DNA of 64,000 nucleotides, from contig NZ_BAUV01000002.1 in the NCBI RefSeq assembly GCF_000513135.1, positions 186,001-250,000 on the forward strand. The letters are read 5' to 3'. Each line of letters starts with the position of its first letter. Position 1 is the stretch's first letter. The notes under the pieces are model-generated. The model was not told the DNA's origin and did no database searches. It saw nothing but the letters and a program-made list of their open reading frames with translations. The stretch comes from Halalkalibacter akibai JCM 9157. Lineage in GTDB: Bacteria > Bacillota > Bacilli > Bacillales > Bacillaceae_D. The position numbers and the translations under genes were made by a program. Shown here in pieces: positions 17,335 to 26,833 of the stretch.

Positions 17335-18471
17335 ATGATTCAAGCACATGGAGGTACATTAATAAACAAGTTTGATGCTAATTATGATTTGACTAATGTA
17401 ACAAAGGAGATTGAGTTAGATGCATTCTCTCTATCTGACTTAGAACTCATTGGAATTGGAGCATTTAGTCCTTTAACTGGATTTTTAGGAAAAGAAGACT
17501 ATGAATCAGTTGTACAAAACATGCGATTAGCAAACGGAACGGTCTGGAGTATTCCAGTTACACTACCGGTTACAGAGGAAAAAGCAGCTGAGCTTGTAAC
17601 AGGAGAAAAAGTTAAACTAACATTCAATAATGAAACATTTGGAGTGATTGTTGTTTCTGATATTTTTACTCCTAATAAACAAGTCGAAGCAGAAAAAGTT
17701 TATCGTGCAAATGATGACGCTCATCCTGGTGTTAGTAAAATGTTTGAGAGACCTTCTGTTTATGTAGGAGGAGAGATCACCCTTACGAAACGAGTGAAGC
17801 ATGAACGTTTTGAATCCTATTACCTTGATCCAGTAGAAACACGTGCTAAATTTGCAGAATTAGGCTGGAAACGCATTGTTGGATTTCAAACTCGTAACCC
17901 AGTTCACCGTGCACATGAATACATTCAAAAATCAGCACTAGAAATTGTTGACGGTCTTTTCTTAAATCCGCTTGTTGGCGAAACGAAGTCTGATGACATT
18001 CCGGCCGATGTTCGAATGGAAAGCTACGAAGTATTGCTTGAGAAATACTATCCTAAAGATCGAGTGTTTTTAGCTGTTTTCCCTGCTGCAATGCGCTATG
18101 CCGGACCACGTGAAGCTATTTTTCATGCGATTGTTCGTCAAAATTATGGATGTACACATTTTATCGTTGGTCGTGACCATGCAGGTGTTGGTGATTATTA
18201 CGGAACATATGATGCACAATTAATTTTCTCCGAATTCGAAGAAGGAGAATTAGCAATCGAGCCGCTTTTCTTTGAGCATAGTTTCTTTTGTAAAGCGTGC
18301 GGAAATATGGCTTCAACTAAAACATGCCCACATACTAAAGAAGATCATGTGGTTTTATCTGGTACGAAAGTCCGTCAGATGTTATCTGAAGGGGTAGTAC
18401 CACCACCTGAGTTCAGCAGAAAAGAAGTTGTGGAAGTATTAATTCGTGGTATGCAGAAAGTTCATGCCTAA
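17335..18471 (+). CDS. sat: Sulfate adenylyltransferase (ATP sulfurylase)
   Basis: 378 residues. Motifs: [10 protein letters not shown] at the start, [22 protein letters not shown] (QxRN and HxGH-like nucleotide site), [13 protein letters not shown], and [13 protein letters not shown] zinc-binding Cys set is seen near residues 315-330 ([15 protein letters not shown]). It converts sulfate and ATP to APS. Three ATGs in a row (17329, 17332, 17335) follow aaggaag; 17335 best fits both SD spacing and the start of B. subtilis Sat. Second gene of the sulfate assimilation operon. Confidence 0.95.
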   Translation: MIQAHGGTLINKFDANYDLTNVTKEIELDAFSLSDLELIGIGAFSPLTGFLGKEDYESVVQNMRLANGTVWSIPVTLPVTEEKAAELVTGEKVKLTFNNETFGVIVVSDIFTPNKQVEAEKVYRANDDAHPGVSKMFERPSVYVGGEITLTKRVKHERFESYYLDPVETRAKFAELGWKRIVGFQTRNPVHRAHEYIQKSALEIVDGLFLNPLVGETKSDDIPADVRMESYEVLLEKYYPKDRVFLAVFPAAMRYAGPREAIFHAIVRQNYGCTHFIVGRDHAGVGDYYGTYDAQLIFSEFEEGELAIEPLFFEHSFFCKACGNMASTKTCPHTKEDHVVLSGTKVRQMLSEGVVPPPEFSRKEVVEVLIRGMQKVHA

Positions 18472-18489
18472 TAGGAAGGAAGATAAAAT

Positions 18490-19566
18490 ATGTTAACCAT
18501 TGTCGCAATTATCATTGCTTGTTTCTTTGCAATGAACATAGGAGCAAGTGGAACAGCTGCGGCGATGGGACCTGCCTACGGTAGCGGTGCGATTCCGAAA
18601 AAAAGAAATGCAATGCTTTTAGTTGGTGTTTTTGCTTTTCTAGGTGCGCTGGCTGGTGGTGAGGTAGTTCGAACAATAGGAAGTGGGATTATTCCCACTT
18701 CCATTGTTGATGTGGAAATAGTTATTATTATTTTAGCTGCTGCTTGTCTTTCTTTATTTATAGCTAATTTATTAGGAATTCCTTTGTCCACTAGTGAAGT
18801 AGTGGTAGGAGCTATTGTAGGGGCAGGAATAGCTTATCAAAATCTCTTTTTTGATAAATTGATTGTCATTGTTTCTTTTTGGGTAATTGTCCCGATCGTT
18901 GCTTTTTTATTAGCTTATGTGTTTGGACTTTTAGTTAGGAAATTAGAAAAAAAATACCCTGATCTAACAGGGAAGGGAAAATGGAAAAAGCCACTAGTAA
19001 TCCTCTTAATCATAAGTGGTTGTATGGAAGCTTATGCTGCAGGAATGAACAATGTTGCAAATGCGGTAGGTCCTTTGGTTGGAGCTGGACTTCTGGACAT
19101 AACCCCAGCTATATTAATGGGTGGCTTCTTTGTAGCAATTGGTGCTTTGTTATTAGGAGGACGTGTGCTTGAAACGAATGGAAAGCGTATTACGAAATTA
19201 AGTCTCTTACAAGGCAGTACAGTTTCTATTACCGGAGGATCTTTAGTTATTACTGCCTCTATTTTTGGTTTGCCAGTTCCATTAACACAGGTAACTACTT
19301 CAGCCATTATCGGAATAGGTACTGTTAATGGTGGGCTAAGACTTTGGCAAAAAAGCATTCTAAAACAGATCATTAAAGTTTGGGTTGTTTCTCCTTTGTT
19401 TTCACTTGTTTTATCTTATGGACTCATCTTGCTCTTTAAACAAGGAGATTATTACACTTTGTTTGTAGTTCTAAGCGTTTTAATTGCTACAGGTGGTGCA
19501 TATAGCATGTATCAATCTGCGAAACAAGAAAGAAGATCTACCTTTGATGATGGAGGCGGAATTTAA
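18490..19566 (+). CDS. cysP: Sulfate permease CysP (PiT family)
   Basis: 358 residues with about 10-11 membrane helices and the duplicated PiT signature: FAMNIGASGTAAAMGPAYGSGAI near the N-terminus and AYAAGMNNVANAVGPLVGAG in the second half. PiT proteins carry phosphate or sulfate; in B. subtilis the cysH-operon member is the sulfate permease CysP, and the same setting here supports sulfate uptake. SD aggaagg precedes ATG 18490. In B. subtilis the order is cysH-cysP-sat-cysC; here sat and cysP are swapped. Confidence 0.92.
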   Translation: MLTIVAIIIACFFAMNIGASGTAAAMGPAYGSGAIPKKRNAMLLVGVFAFLGALAGGEVVRTIGSGIIPTSIVDVEIVIIILAAACLSLFIANLLGIPLSTSEVVVGAIVGAGIAYQNLFFDKLIVIVSFWVIVPIVAFLLAYVFGLLVRKLEKKYPDLTGKGKWKKPLVILLIISGCMEAYAAGMNNVANAVGPLVGAGLLDITPAILMGGFFVAIGALLLGGRVLETNGKRITKLSLLQGSTVSITGGSLVITASIFGLPVPLTQVTTSAIIGIGTVNGGLRLWQKSILKQIIKVWVVSPLFSLVLSYGLILLFKQGDYYTLFVVLSVLIATGGAYSMYQSAKQERRSTFDDGGGI

Positions 19567-19612
19567 CCTGATTGTCAGTATAGATATCTATTTATAATAA
19601 GGGGGAATTACG

Positions 19613-20209
19613 GTGTCAAAACAAAACATTGTATGGCATGAAACAACGATTAAAAAAGAAGAGCGTCAAGAAAGAAATGGTCACAGCAGTGTTATTCTTT
19701 GGTTTACTGGTCTTTCAGGTGCAGGGAAATCTACTTTAGCAAATGCGCTTGAACAGCAGCTATTTAACTCAGGAAAACACAGCTATGTATTAGACGGAGA
19801 TAATGTTCGACACGGATTAAATAAAGGACTTGGCTTTAGTGATGAGGATCGAAAAGAAAACATTCGTAGAATTGGAGAAGTCGCAAAACTTTTCGTTGAT
19901 GCAGGAACGATTGTTTGTACAGCTTTTATTTCACCTTTCAAAGAAGATCGTAATCGTGTTCGTGAGCTTGTGGAAGACGGTGAGTTTATTGAAGTCTATG
20001 TACGCTGCTCGTTAGAAGCTTGTGAACAACGTGATCCAAAAGGATTATATAAAAAGGCAAGAGCTGGTGAAATTCCTGAATTTACAGGAATTAGCTCTCC
20101 ATATGAGGAACCAGATGCACCTGAGTTAATTATTGATTCAGATAAGCAAACGGTCGAGGAATCTGTTGAAACGATCATTGCCTACTTGAAGGAAAGAAAA
20201 ATTCTTTAA
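19613..20209 (+). CDS. cysC: Adenylyl-sulfate kinase
   Basis: 198 residues. Walker [10 protein letters not shown], the [11 protein letters not shown] substrate loop, [21 protein letters not shown], and [10 protein letters not shown] with the lid region. It phosphorylates APS to PAPS in the cytoplasm. It starts at GTG 19613 after aagggggaa. Last gene of the operon; a strong bidirectional terminator follows. Its presence beside a Cys-rich CysH means both the APS and PAPS routes could operate. Confidence 0.95.
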   Translation: MSKQNIVWHETTIKKEERQERNGHSSVILWFTGLSGAGKSTLANALEQQLFNSGKHSYVLDGDNVRHGLNKGLGFSDEDRKENIRRIGEVAKLFVDAGTIVCTAFISPFKEDRNRVRELVEDGEFIEVYVRCSLEACEQRDPKGLYKKARAGEIPEFTGISSPYEEPDAPELIIDSDKQTVEESVETIIAYLKERKIL

Positions 20210-20248
20210 TACTTAAGTAGGATGTTACCGTATAGAATATGCAAAAAA

Positions 20249-20293
20249 GCGCAATAAACCAGCCTTTAGTCAAAGGCTGGTTTATTGTTTTTA
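20249..20293. terminator. Bidirectional terminator between cysC and the S8 protease
   Basis: Sixteen-base perfect stem (caataaaccagccttt, 20252-20267, with its complement 20272-20287), T-run on the plus strand and AAAAAA on the other flank. Confidence 0.93.
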
Positions 20294-20304
20294 ACGAATT
20301 AAAA

Positions 20305-22175
20305 TTAATTAGCAATTGACCTTAACGCAGCAGCAATGTCAATTTCCCCAAAACCATAGTACACATCATGTCCTTTTGTTCCTAAATCTTTTGCTGTAGA
20401 TCTCATTACTTCGTACACTTCTTCATTCGATAAGTCTGGTCTTAAAGAACGAATAAGACCGGCTAAACCAGCTACATGTGGAGCTGCCATGGACGTGCCA
20501 GACATGACCACATAATTATTGTTTGGAAACAAACTTGGGATATGCTCGCCTGGTGCTGTTACATCAACGTGCTGTCCGTAATTAGAGAAAAACGCTCGAT
20601 TTCTAGCATCATTCACCGCAGCGACAGTAAACACTTCATCGTAAAATGCAGGGTACATCGGATCTTCAACATTGTCATTTCCAGATGCTCCAATTAAAAT
20701 AACGTCTTGTTCATAAGCGTATCTAATCGCATCATAAAGTAAATCAGACGGGTAATAATCACCTAGACTCATATTAATTACATCTGCACCTTGATCAACA
20801 GCCAATAGATGCCTTTTGCAACTTCATAAGAAGAACCTTCGCCTTGATCATTTAGCACTTTTACAGGCAAGATTGTGCTATTAAAAGAGATTCCAGCAAT
20901 GCCCGTTACGTTGTTGGTCAATGCAGCAGCAACACCGGCGACATGAGTACCGTGACCGTGAGCATCGGAGAAATTAGCTGAATCGTCAATAGCATTATAA
21001 CCAGGTCCAAGCTTTTCCTTGATATCGAGATGTTCAGGGTCTACCCCAGTGTCAAGAACTGCAATTTTTACGCCTTGTCCACTAGTTAGATTCCAGCCAT
21101 CACTAATTTCTATTTGATCTAAATTCCATTGATATGGCTCAAAGAATTCATCATTTGGCAAAGAGGTTAATACGGTTTGTTGAGTGTGTTGTTTCTTTTT
21201 TTCTACATATTTAGGTGGTTGCTCTCTTGTATCATTTGGTACGGTTGAAAAAATAGTTACCTGTTTTGAAATGATGAAATTCGGTTCTACGATTGCTAAA
21301 TCATAGTCACGTTTTAATCGTTGAATGAGTTGTTCCGTTGATTCTGTCTGCGATTCAACTACATATAATGGGTTATTGTTTTCCACAATTTTTAAGTCTT
21401 GATGATCTAAAAACCATGTTTCTGCTACTTGTGGATGTTTAAATTTTATAACAGCTTGATTTTCATGATATGGTTGCTGTAAACTTTCAGGTTTAGGTTC
21501 GTTTGAATGAACGACTATTTGCCAGCCAAGCTCAGGTACGGTTTCCGACTGCAAGTTTTCTGGTAGATCCTCGGTAGTCTCCCATTCAACTTCTGGGTTT
21601 GCTCCAGAGACGAAAAAGGTACCATTTGCATCGGCAACAGAGGCCATATCTTTTACAAATGATTTGACAAAAGTTAAATCGACCTCGCCAACAACCATTC
21701 GACCATCAGTTAGCTGTTCACCGATTAACATATATTGTTCGCCATTAACTGTGTAAGGGTCTGAAAAGTCACTTTTCATATGATGATGTGTAAGTTTATC
21801 TAAAGATAATCTGTTTATATCTCCTACTTGTTCTACAACTTCGTCACCTTTCATAATAGCAAATCCATTAAAGTGCGGGTGTTCTTGAAATTCTTCCTGA
21901 AAACGAGACCTCATTTCATCAGTATTTAAATCAGCCTCGGCCCAACGTTGCATCTGAGCAGAAAGTTGTTTTAAAAACATGGAAGTTGTTAATGACAAAT
22001 CTTCAGCCATTAAATGATCCATTGCTGATACTTCAAGTTGCTTCGGGATATGTTTTGTTTGAATTGAATAATGATTATCATCAATTAAGGCGCGACCAAT
22101 TATCGCTAGTCCAATCCCAACAAGGCCAACGATTAATACGGTTTTAGCCATTCTCCATAACATTGTTCGTATCAT
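20305..22175 (-). pseudogene. Subtilisin-like S8 serine protease with N-terminal anchor, broken by one frameshift
   Basis: The 5' part (22175 down to ~20806) encodes a membrane anchor (TVLIVGLVGIGLAIIGRALI), about 300 residues of extracellular N-terminal region (with a prodomain-like segment QAVIKFKHPQVAETWFL), and the first two catalytic residues: Asp in VLDTGVDPEH and His in HGHGTHVAGV. The frame then ends, while the frame from ~20805 to 20305 continues with AVDQGADVINMSLG, oxyanion ASGNDN and catalytic Ser in SGTSMAAPH. One missing G in a GG(G) run near 20802-20803 explains the break; adding it gives ...KGIYWAVDQGADVINMSLG... and a 623-residue protease. Without it the enzyme lacks Ser and is inactive. 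Confidence 0.9.
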
Positions 22176-22285
22176 CCTTTCTTTCTAAAAATGCGATAAG
22201 TAGATGGTTTCATTTTCCGAAGTTATTCCAGATTCATTATTAATGCTGCTTAGCTTTCTACGTATCGAGTTATTTTGTGGCGAGC

Positions 22286-23103
22286 TTATTCTGTGGGCTC
22301 TTTTTTCTCTTTAGGTTTCCAAAAATCAGAATGATCCTTGTCTACGTTTGTATCTAACAAATGTGATATAGGAACAACGGCAACCTTTTCTTTTTGGAAT
22401 AAGGATAAAGTATTTTCAATTCCAGCAAATGTTTCGTGTCCTTTAATACCGACATGACCAATGGCAATTGCTTTTTTATTTTTTTTGGCTAGCTTAATAG
22501 TGACCCCATTTGTTTTTGAACGTGTTGCCTTGATGAAAGGGTATCATCAAGAAATATACTTCTTGAAGCACAAGGGATATCAAGTTCGTTTGCCAACCTA
22601 GTTATAACAGAGTTTGGGCTTGTACCACTATCGACGATATATAACCCATACTCGGCACAAACTTCTAGAATCACTCTGATAATCCGTTCATCTTCCACAA
22701 TTTTAGATCCCATGTGATTATTAATTCCTTTTGCATGAGGGACGTTTTCGATTGCCTCTATTACTCTTTTCCTAATTTCCTCATTTGATAAGTCACTTGT
22801 AATCGCTTTTGGTCCTAACCAAGATGCTTTTCCTTTTTTAGGTTCCATTGGCATATGAATCATGACTTCTAAACCAGCTTCATGAGCTTTCTCAGCTTGA
22901 GCCGTCGAGTGCTCCATAAAAGGCATAACCGCTACTGTTATTGGGATGGTTCCAGTTAGAAAAGAATCTACACCTTTCACTTCTCCACCAAAATCATCAA
23001 TGATTATGGCCACTTGTTCTGTTTCATTTGCTATAACGGAAGAACTAATTAATAATGCAACAAAAAAAACGAGTAAGGGACATAGTATTTTTTGAAAACT
23101 CAT
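22286..23103 (-). pseudogene. Divergent polysaccharide deacetylase (YibQ family), broken by one frameshift
   Basis: Signal peptide ([20 protein letters not shown]), then [44 protein letters not shown] and [13 protein letters not shown], the hallmark blocks of the divergent polysaccharide deacetylase family. In frame the protein ends MGSLLS, but another frame continues [20 protein letters not shown]...VVPISHLLDTN to 22286. One missing G in the run at 22503-22506 restores a 272-residue protein. SD gaggtgg supports ATG 23103 over an upstream ATG at 23124. It would act on cell-surface polysaccharide. Confidence 0.87.
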
Positions 23104-23225
23104 ATTCCACCTCTTTAATTTCAACTTGTTCCTTTTAGTTTGTCAAAGCGGTCCAAGTTCTATGTTAGAATTCCCCTTTTAAACAAAAAAAACATGTGCA
23201 ACGAGTTTTTCTCGTTATACATGTT

Positions 23226-23531
23226 TTATTTGCGAATATTAAAGGCTGCGTTAAGCTGTCCACGTAACATGCGATCACGCACTTCTTGCTTTTGCATTTG
23301 CTTCTGTTCCATCTTTCGGATTTCGAAAGTTTGCATCCCATCTTCCATTTTGTTAGCGATATCTAGTAGTCGTTCAACATCAAGGAATGAGTATTTTCGA
23401 GTTCCACCTTTAGATCGTTCAGGATAAATTAATTTTCTTTCTTCATAATAGCGTATTTTTCTCTCTGATAAACCAGTTAATTCACTGACAATTCCAATAG
23501 TTATCACTTTTTTATCTTTGTATGATGACAC
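23226..23531 (-). CDS. tnrA: Nitrogen regulator TnrA (MerR family)
   Basis: 101 residues. It opens [39 protein letters not shown], very close to TnrA, with a MerR helix-turn-helix (about residues 12-80) and a short C-terminal tail ([14 protein letters not shown]) like the TnrA segment that contacts feedback-inhibited glutamine synthetase. GlnR lacks this exact pattern. TnrA turns nitrogen genes on or off in nitrogen limitation. GTG 23531 lies 5 bases after aaggggtgg and is the best start. A consensus TnrA box lies 84 bases upstream, so it is probably autoregulated, as in B. subtilis. Confidence 0.9.
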   Translation of the reverse strand: MSSYKDKKVITIGIVSELTGLSERKIRYYEERKLIYPERSKGGTRKYSFLDVERLLDIANKMEDGMQTFEIRKMEQKQMQKQEVRDRMLRGQLNAAFNIRK

Positions 23532-23614
23532 CCATTCCACCCCTTGTTGTTAAGTTAGAATGTTCAGATCTTTTCTTAATGATAGCATAGCTTCCGGTGG
23601 AAAACGACTGGAAA

Positions 23615-23631
23615 TGTCAGATAATCTTACA
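23615..23631. promoter_or_regulatory. TnrA box upstream of tnrA
   Basis: TGTCAGATAATCTTACA matches the TnrA consensus TGTNANAWWWTMTNACA at every defined position. It lies between tnrA (minus) and sumT (plus) and nearer to tnrA. Confidence 0.75.
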
Positions 23632-23646
23632 TGGTTTATTGAATGC

Positions 23647-23666
23647 TTTACATGACTTAATGTAAA
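23647..23666. promoter_or_regulatory. Inverted repeat TTTACAT-N6-ATGTAAA
   Basis: Perfect seven-base half-sites around a six-base centre, in the tnrA-sumT divergent region. It is not followed by a T-run and does not match the TnrA box. Possible binding site of an unknown dimeric regulator. Confidence 0.35.
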
Positions 23667-23694
23667 AGAAAAGTCCGGATTGTGATATAAATAA

Positions 23695-23724
23695 TTGTGA
23701 TTGTGATGAAACAGCACTTATAAT
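23695..23724 (+). promoter_or_regulatory. Candidate SigA promoter of the sirohem operon
   Basis: TTGTGA (23695-23700), 18-base spacer, TATAAT (23719-23724). Confidence 0.55.
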
Positions 23725-23728
23725 ATAA

Positions 23729-23745
23729 TTGATAAAACATATCAA
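23729..23745 (+). promoter_or_regulatory. Candidate operator of the sirohem operon
   Basis: TTGATAAAACATATCAA is a perfect 6-5-6 inverted repeat starting 4 bases after the -10 box, so a bound protein would cover the start point. It shares 15 bases with the cysH operon site at 16421-16435. It does not match the CymR, Fur or Rex consensus known to me. Confidence 0.6.
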
Positions 23746-23833
23746 AAAACTCGGATTATAGATTTGACTTAAGCATACAAGAATTATGTTGTAAAATGTT
23801 AATAAACGATACAAGATTGAAGGAGCAGAAAAA

Positions 23834-25282
23834 ATGAAAAAGGGGTATGTATATTTAGTAGGAGCGGGACCAGGAGATATTCGGTTACTCACCGTGAAGG
23901 GCGAACAGTGTTTAGAGTCTGCTGATGTGGTTTTATACGACCGCCTCGTAAACCCGTTACTTTTAGAAAAAACAAAACCTGGGGCCGAGTTAGTATATTG
24001 CGGCAAACTTCCAGACAGGCATTTACTAAGACAAGAAGCGATTAATGATTTACTCGTTAAATATGCGCTAGAGGGAAAGCAGGTAGTCCGTTTAAAAGGG
24101 GGAGACCCGAGTGTGTACGGACGTGTTGGCGAAGAAGCAGCTGAGTTAGATAAATTCAACATAGATTATGAAATTGTCCCTGGTATCACTGCAAGCATTG
24201 GGGCATCAACCTATGCAGGTGTTCCCGTTACTCACCGCGATCACGGTGCATCTTTTGCCATTGTCTCAGGCCATGATAAGTCTCCTGAAGGACAACCTTT
24301 AATTGATTGGGAAGGACTTGCTAAAGGAATTGATACGATTGCGTTTTACATGGGGGTAAAAAACTTACCTTACATTTGTGAACAACTTTTAAAAAATGGT
24401 CGAAAAAAAGAAACCCCTGTTTTACTCGTACAATGGGGCACTCTAGGGAAGCAAAAAACATTAAAAGGTACATTAGAAACAATTGCCCAATTAGTAAAAG
24501 AGCAGAAATTTTCAAACCCTGCTATTACGATCGTTGGGGAAGTAGCGAAACTTAGACAAACTCAAAGTTGGTTTGAGCGTCAGCCTTTATTTGGAAAACA
24601 TGTTCTGTTTGCTAGAACTTCAGAAGGAAAAAGTGAGATTGCTGAAGAATTAACTCGACTCGGGGCAGATGTGTTTGAATATCCGAGGTTTCAGACGAAA
24701 AACCTAGACAAAAGCCAATTAGATCTAACGAAATATGATCAAATTATCTTTCATTCTCCTAAAAGTGTTGAGTGGTTTTTCAATCAGTTAAAACAGGATC
24801 GTATAGATATAAGAACAATTAAATCTAACTTCTTCGGTGCTTCGAAGAAATCAATACAAACGATTGAATCTTTTGCTTGCAACGGGTTATCGTTAAAGCA
24901 ACTGAGGGAAGGCAGCAAGCTTGTTATAGGTCCGCTTAAATGGGGAGAGCTAGTCGATAAAAGAAATTCTCTCTACGGACAACATGACTTTGTAGCTTCT
25001 CATAAAGAAGAACTTGTTGTTCAATCTAATTTCACATGCCAACGAATTCTAGATGAAGATCGCGTCGATACAATTGTGTTTCCGAGTGCAGAATCAGTGA
25101 AGGCTGTGACAGAGCAGATAAAAGCTTGTAACGAAACTCCAGAAACATTGTCCCAAAGAGCAACGATTATTTGCTTTGGTCCAGCAACACAAGAGGTTGC
25201 TTTAAGTTACGGGTATGAAATTCATGCTATTTTAGAAGAACCAAGTCAACAAAGTTTAATAGAGGAACTACTAAAATTATAA
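23834..25282 (+). CDS. sumT: Uroporphyrinogen-III C-methyltransferase fused to a HemD-like domain
   Basis: 482 residues. Residues 1-250 are a SAM-dependent tetrapyrrole methylase: YLVGAGPGDIRLLTVKG, VLYDRLV, VVRLKGGDPSVYGR, YEIVPGITASIGASTYAGVPVTHRD. Residues ~255-482 resemble uroporphyrinogen-III synthase (HVLFARTSEGKSEIAEELTRLGADVFEYP; TIVFPSAESVKAVTEQ; ICFGPATQEVALSYGYEIHAILEEPS). Length equals that of NasF of B. subtilis (483). It makes precorrin-2 for sirohem, the cofactor of sulfite and nitrite reductase. SD aggag precedes ATG 23834. First gene of sumT-sirB-sirC. Confidence 0.93.
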   Translation: MKKGYVYLVGAGPGDIRLLTVKGEQCLESADVVLYDRLVNPLLLEKTKPGAELVYCGKLPDRHLLRQEAINDLLVKYALEGKQVVRLKGGDPSVYGRVGEEAAELDKFNIDYEIVPGITASIGASTYAGVPVTHRDHGASFAIVSGHDKSPEGQPLIDWEGLAKGIDTIAFYMGVKNLPYICEQLLKNGRKKETPVLLVQWGTLGKQKTLKGTLETIAQLVKEQKFSNPAITIVGEVAKLRQTQSWFERQPLFGKHVLFARTSEGKSEIAEELTRLGADVFEYPRFQTKNLDKSQLDLTKYDQIIFHSPKSVEWFFNQLKQDRIDIRTIKSNFFGASKKSIQTIESFACNGLSLKQLREGSKLVIGPLKWGELVDKRNSLYGQHDFVASHKEELVVQSNFTCQRILDEDRVDTIVFPSAESVKAVTEQIKACNETPETLSQRATIICFGPATQEVALSYGYEIHAILEEPSQQSLIEELLKL

Positions 25283-25307
25283 TGAGATGATAAGTAGGTG
25301 AGGTTAG

Positions 25308-26135
25308 ATGCAAGCAATCTTATATATTGGTCATGGATCAAGAGTGAAAGCTGGTAATGAGGAGTTAATGGCTTTTGTTGAAAAAGCTAAGGCAAAACAT
25401 CCTAACATCAACATTCAGGAATGCTGTTTCTTAGAACTGGCTGAACCAACTATTCAAGATGGTGTCGAAGCTTGTATTAATAAAGGTGCGACGAAAATTG
25501 CTGTTGTTCCTGTTTTATTATTAACGGCGGCACATGCAAAAGTAGATATTCCAGAGGCAATAGATGAAATGAAAAAAAGGTATCCAAGCATATCATTCAA
25601 ATATGGTCGACCAATCGGAATTGAATCTACAGTTATAGATATTATTAAGAATCGTTTAACAAAAGCTGGTTTTGAAATGCCAGAGGGCAGACCAGAATAT
25701 GAAGACCGAAAGGACGTTTCCATTCTTTTAGTCGGAAGAGGAAGCAGTGATCCTGACAACACGAGCGATCTAATGAAAATTGCTCGTTTAGTATGGGAAT
25801 TTACTCCGGTAAACGATGTAGATGTTTGTTTTATTGCAGCAACAAGACCAAATGTAAATGAAGGTTTTGCAAGAATGGACAGATTACCTAATAAGATAGT
25901 TTACGTCGTGCCTTATCTTCTTTTCACAGGGGTATTGATGAAAGGCCTTCAAAAACAAATAAATGAATGGTCTGAACAAACGGATAAACAATTTATACTA
26001 TGTGATTATTTAGGGTTTGATGATCAATTAATATCAGTGTTATCTAGACGAGTTCAAGAGATATTAGATGAAGAAGTTATCGTCAACTGTGATACCTGTC
26101 TTTATCGTACGGGGTTTAAAGGAATAGAAGCATGA
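25308..26135 (+). CDS. sirB: Sirohydrochlorin ferrochelatase
   Basis: 275 residues with two CbiX-type halves. Each half carries the conserved opening: ILYIGHGSRVKAG near the N-terminus and ILLVGRGSSDPDN in the middle. Metal-site His residues are seen in the first half (HGS, AAHAKVDIP). A C-terminal Cys pair (NCDTCLYR) may bind metal or iron-sulfur. It inserts iron into sirohydrochlorin. SD aggtgag precedes ATG 25308. It overlaps sirC by 4 bases (ATGA), so the two are translationally coupled. Confidence 0.92.
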   Translation: MQAILYIGHGSRVKAGNEELMAFVEKAKAKHPNINIQECCFLELAEPTIQDGVEACINKGATKIAVVPVLLLTAAHAKVDIPEAIDEMKKRYPSISFKYGRPIGIESTVIDIIKNRLTKAGFEMPEGRPEYEDRKDVSILLVGRGSSDPDNTSDLMKIARLVWEFTPVNDVDVCFIAATRPNVNEGFARMDRLPNKIVYVVPYLLFTGVLMKGLQKQINEWSEQTDKQFILCDYLGFDDQLISVLSRRVQEILDEEVIVNCDTCLYRTGFKGIEA

Positions 26136-26761
26136 CTTCATTGCCTATTATGCTAAATGTGAAGGATAAAACCGTAGCAGTTATAGGAGCTGGCTCTGTT
26201 GCAATACGACATATTCCAAAACTGATTCATGCAGGGATGAAGGAAATCAATGTTTATGCACCTTATCTTCAGGAAGATTTAATTAAACATATAGAAAATG
26301 GGTCTATTTCATGGATTAATAAAACAGTGACAGAAGAAGATCAATTTACTGAAGACCTTATTTTATTAGCAACAAACAACTCTTCTCTTCATCTAGCAAT
26401 CTTAAAAAACAAGCTATCAAGGCAACTTATTTATATGGCAGATTCTGTGGAAAAAAGTGATATTCACTTTCCGATGACAGTAGAAAAAGGATTAATGGTC
26501 CTTGCTCTGTCTACTAGCGGAGCGAGTCCGACCTATAGCAAACGATTGATGAAAGAGCTAGATCAATTTCTAGGAGACTCTATTGAAGATGATTTAGATT
26601 TTTTAGAAAAAGCAAGAAAACAAATTAAAACAAGCGGTATTAACCAATCAAGTAGACGACAAATCCTAGTACAAATAGCTTCTAGAGAATTTCTAGACCT
26701 ACCAGACCGAGAAAAACAAGTTCAACAATTAATAACTATGCATCAGGAAAAATCGACCTAG
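26132..26761 (+). CDS. sirC: Precorrin-2 dehydrogenase
   Basis: 209 residues. Rossmann motif VIGAGSVAIRHIPKLIHAGM at the N-terminus, DLILLATNN, then a SirC/CysG-N-type helical tail (STSGASPTYSKRLMKELDQFL). It oxidises precorrin-2 to sirohydrochlorin with NAD. It overlaps sirB. Its stop codon sits inside the hairpin of the terminator that ends the operon. Confidence 0.92.
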   Translation: MTSLPIMLNVKDKTVAVIGAGSVAIRHIPKLIHAGMKEINVYAPYLQEDLIKHIENGSISWINKTVTEEDQFTEDLILLATNNSSLHLAILKNKLSRQLIYMADSVEKSDIHFPMTVEKGLMVLALSTSGASPTYSKRLMKELDQFLGDSIEDDLDFLEKARKQIKTSGINQSSRRQILVQIASREFLDLPDREKQVQQLITMHQEKST

Positions 26762-26774
26762 AAGGTCGTTTTTT
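26754..26774 (+). terminator. Compact terminator overlapping the sirC stop codon
   Basis: CGACCT (26754-26759) pairs with AGGTCG (26763-26768) around a three-base loop, followed by six T. The stop TAG is at 26759-26761. Confidence 0.8.
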
Positions 26775-26833
26775 CGTAAATTCACTTTATACATTATATG
26801 AACATATCTCTAGCAAAGAGGAGAGTAAAAATA

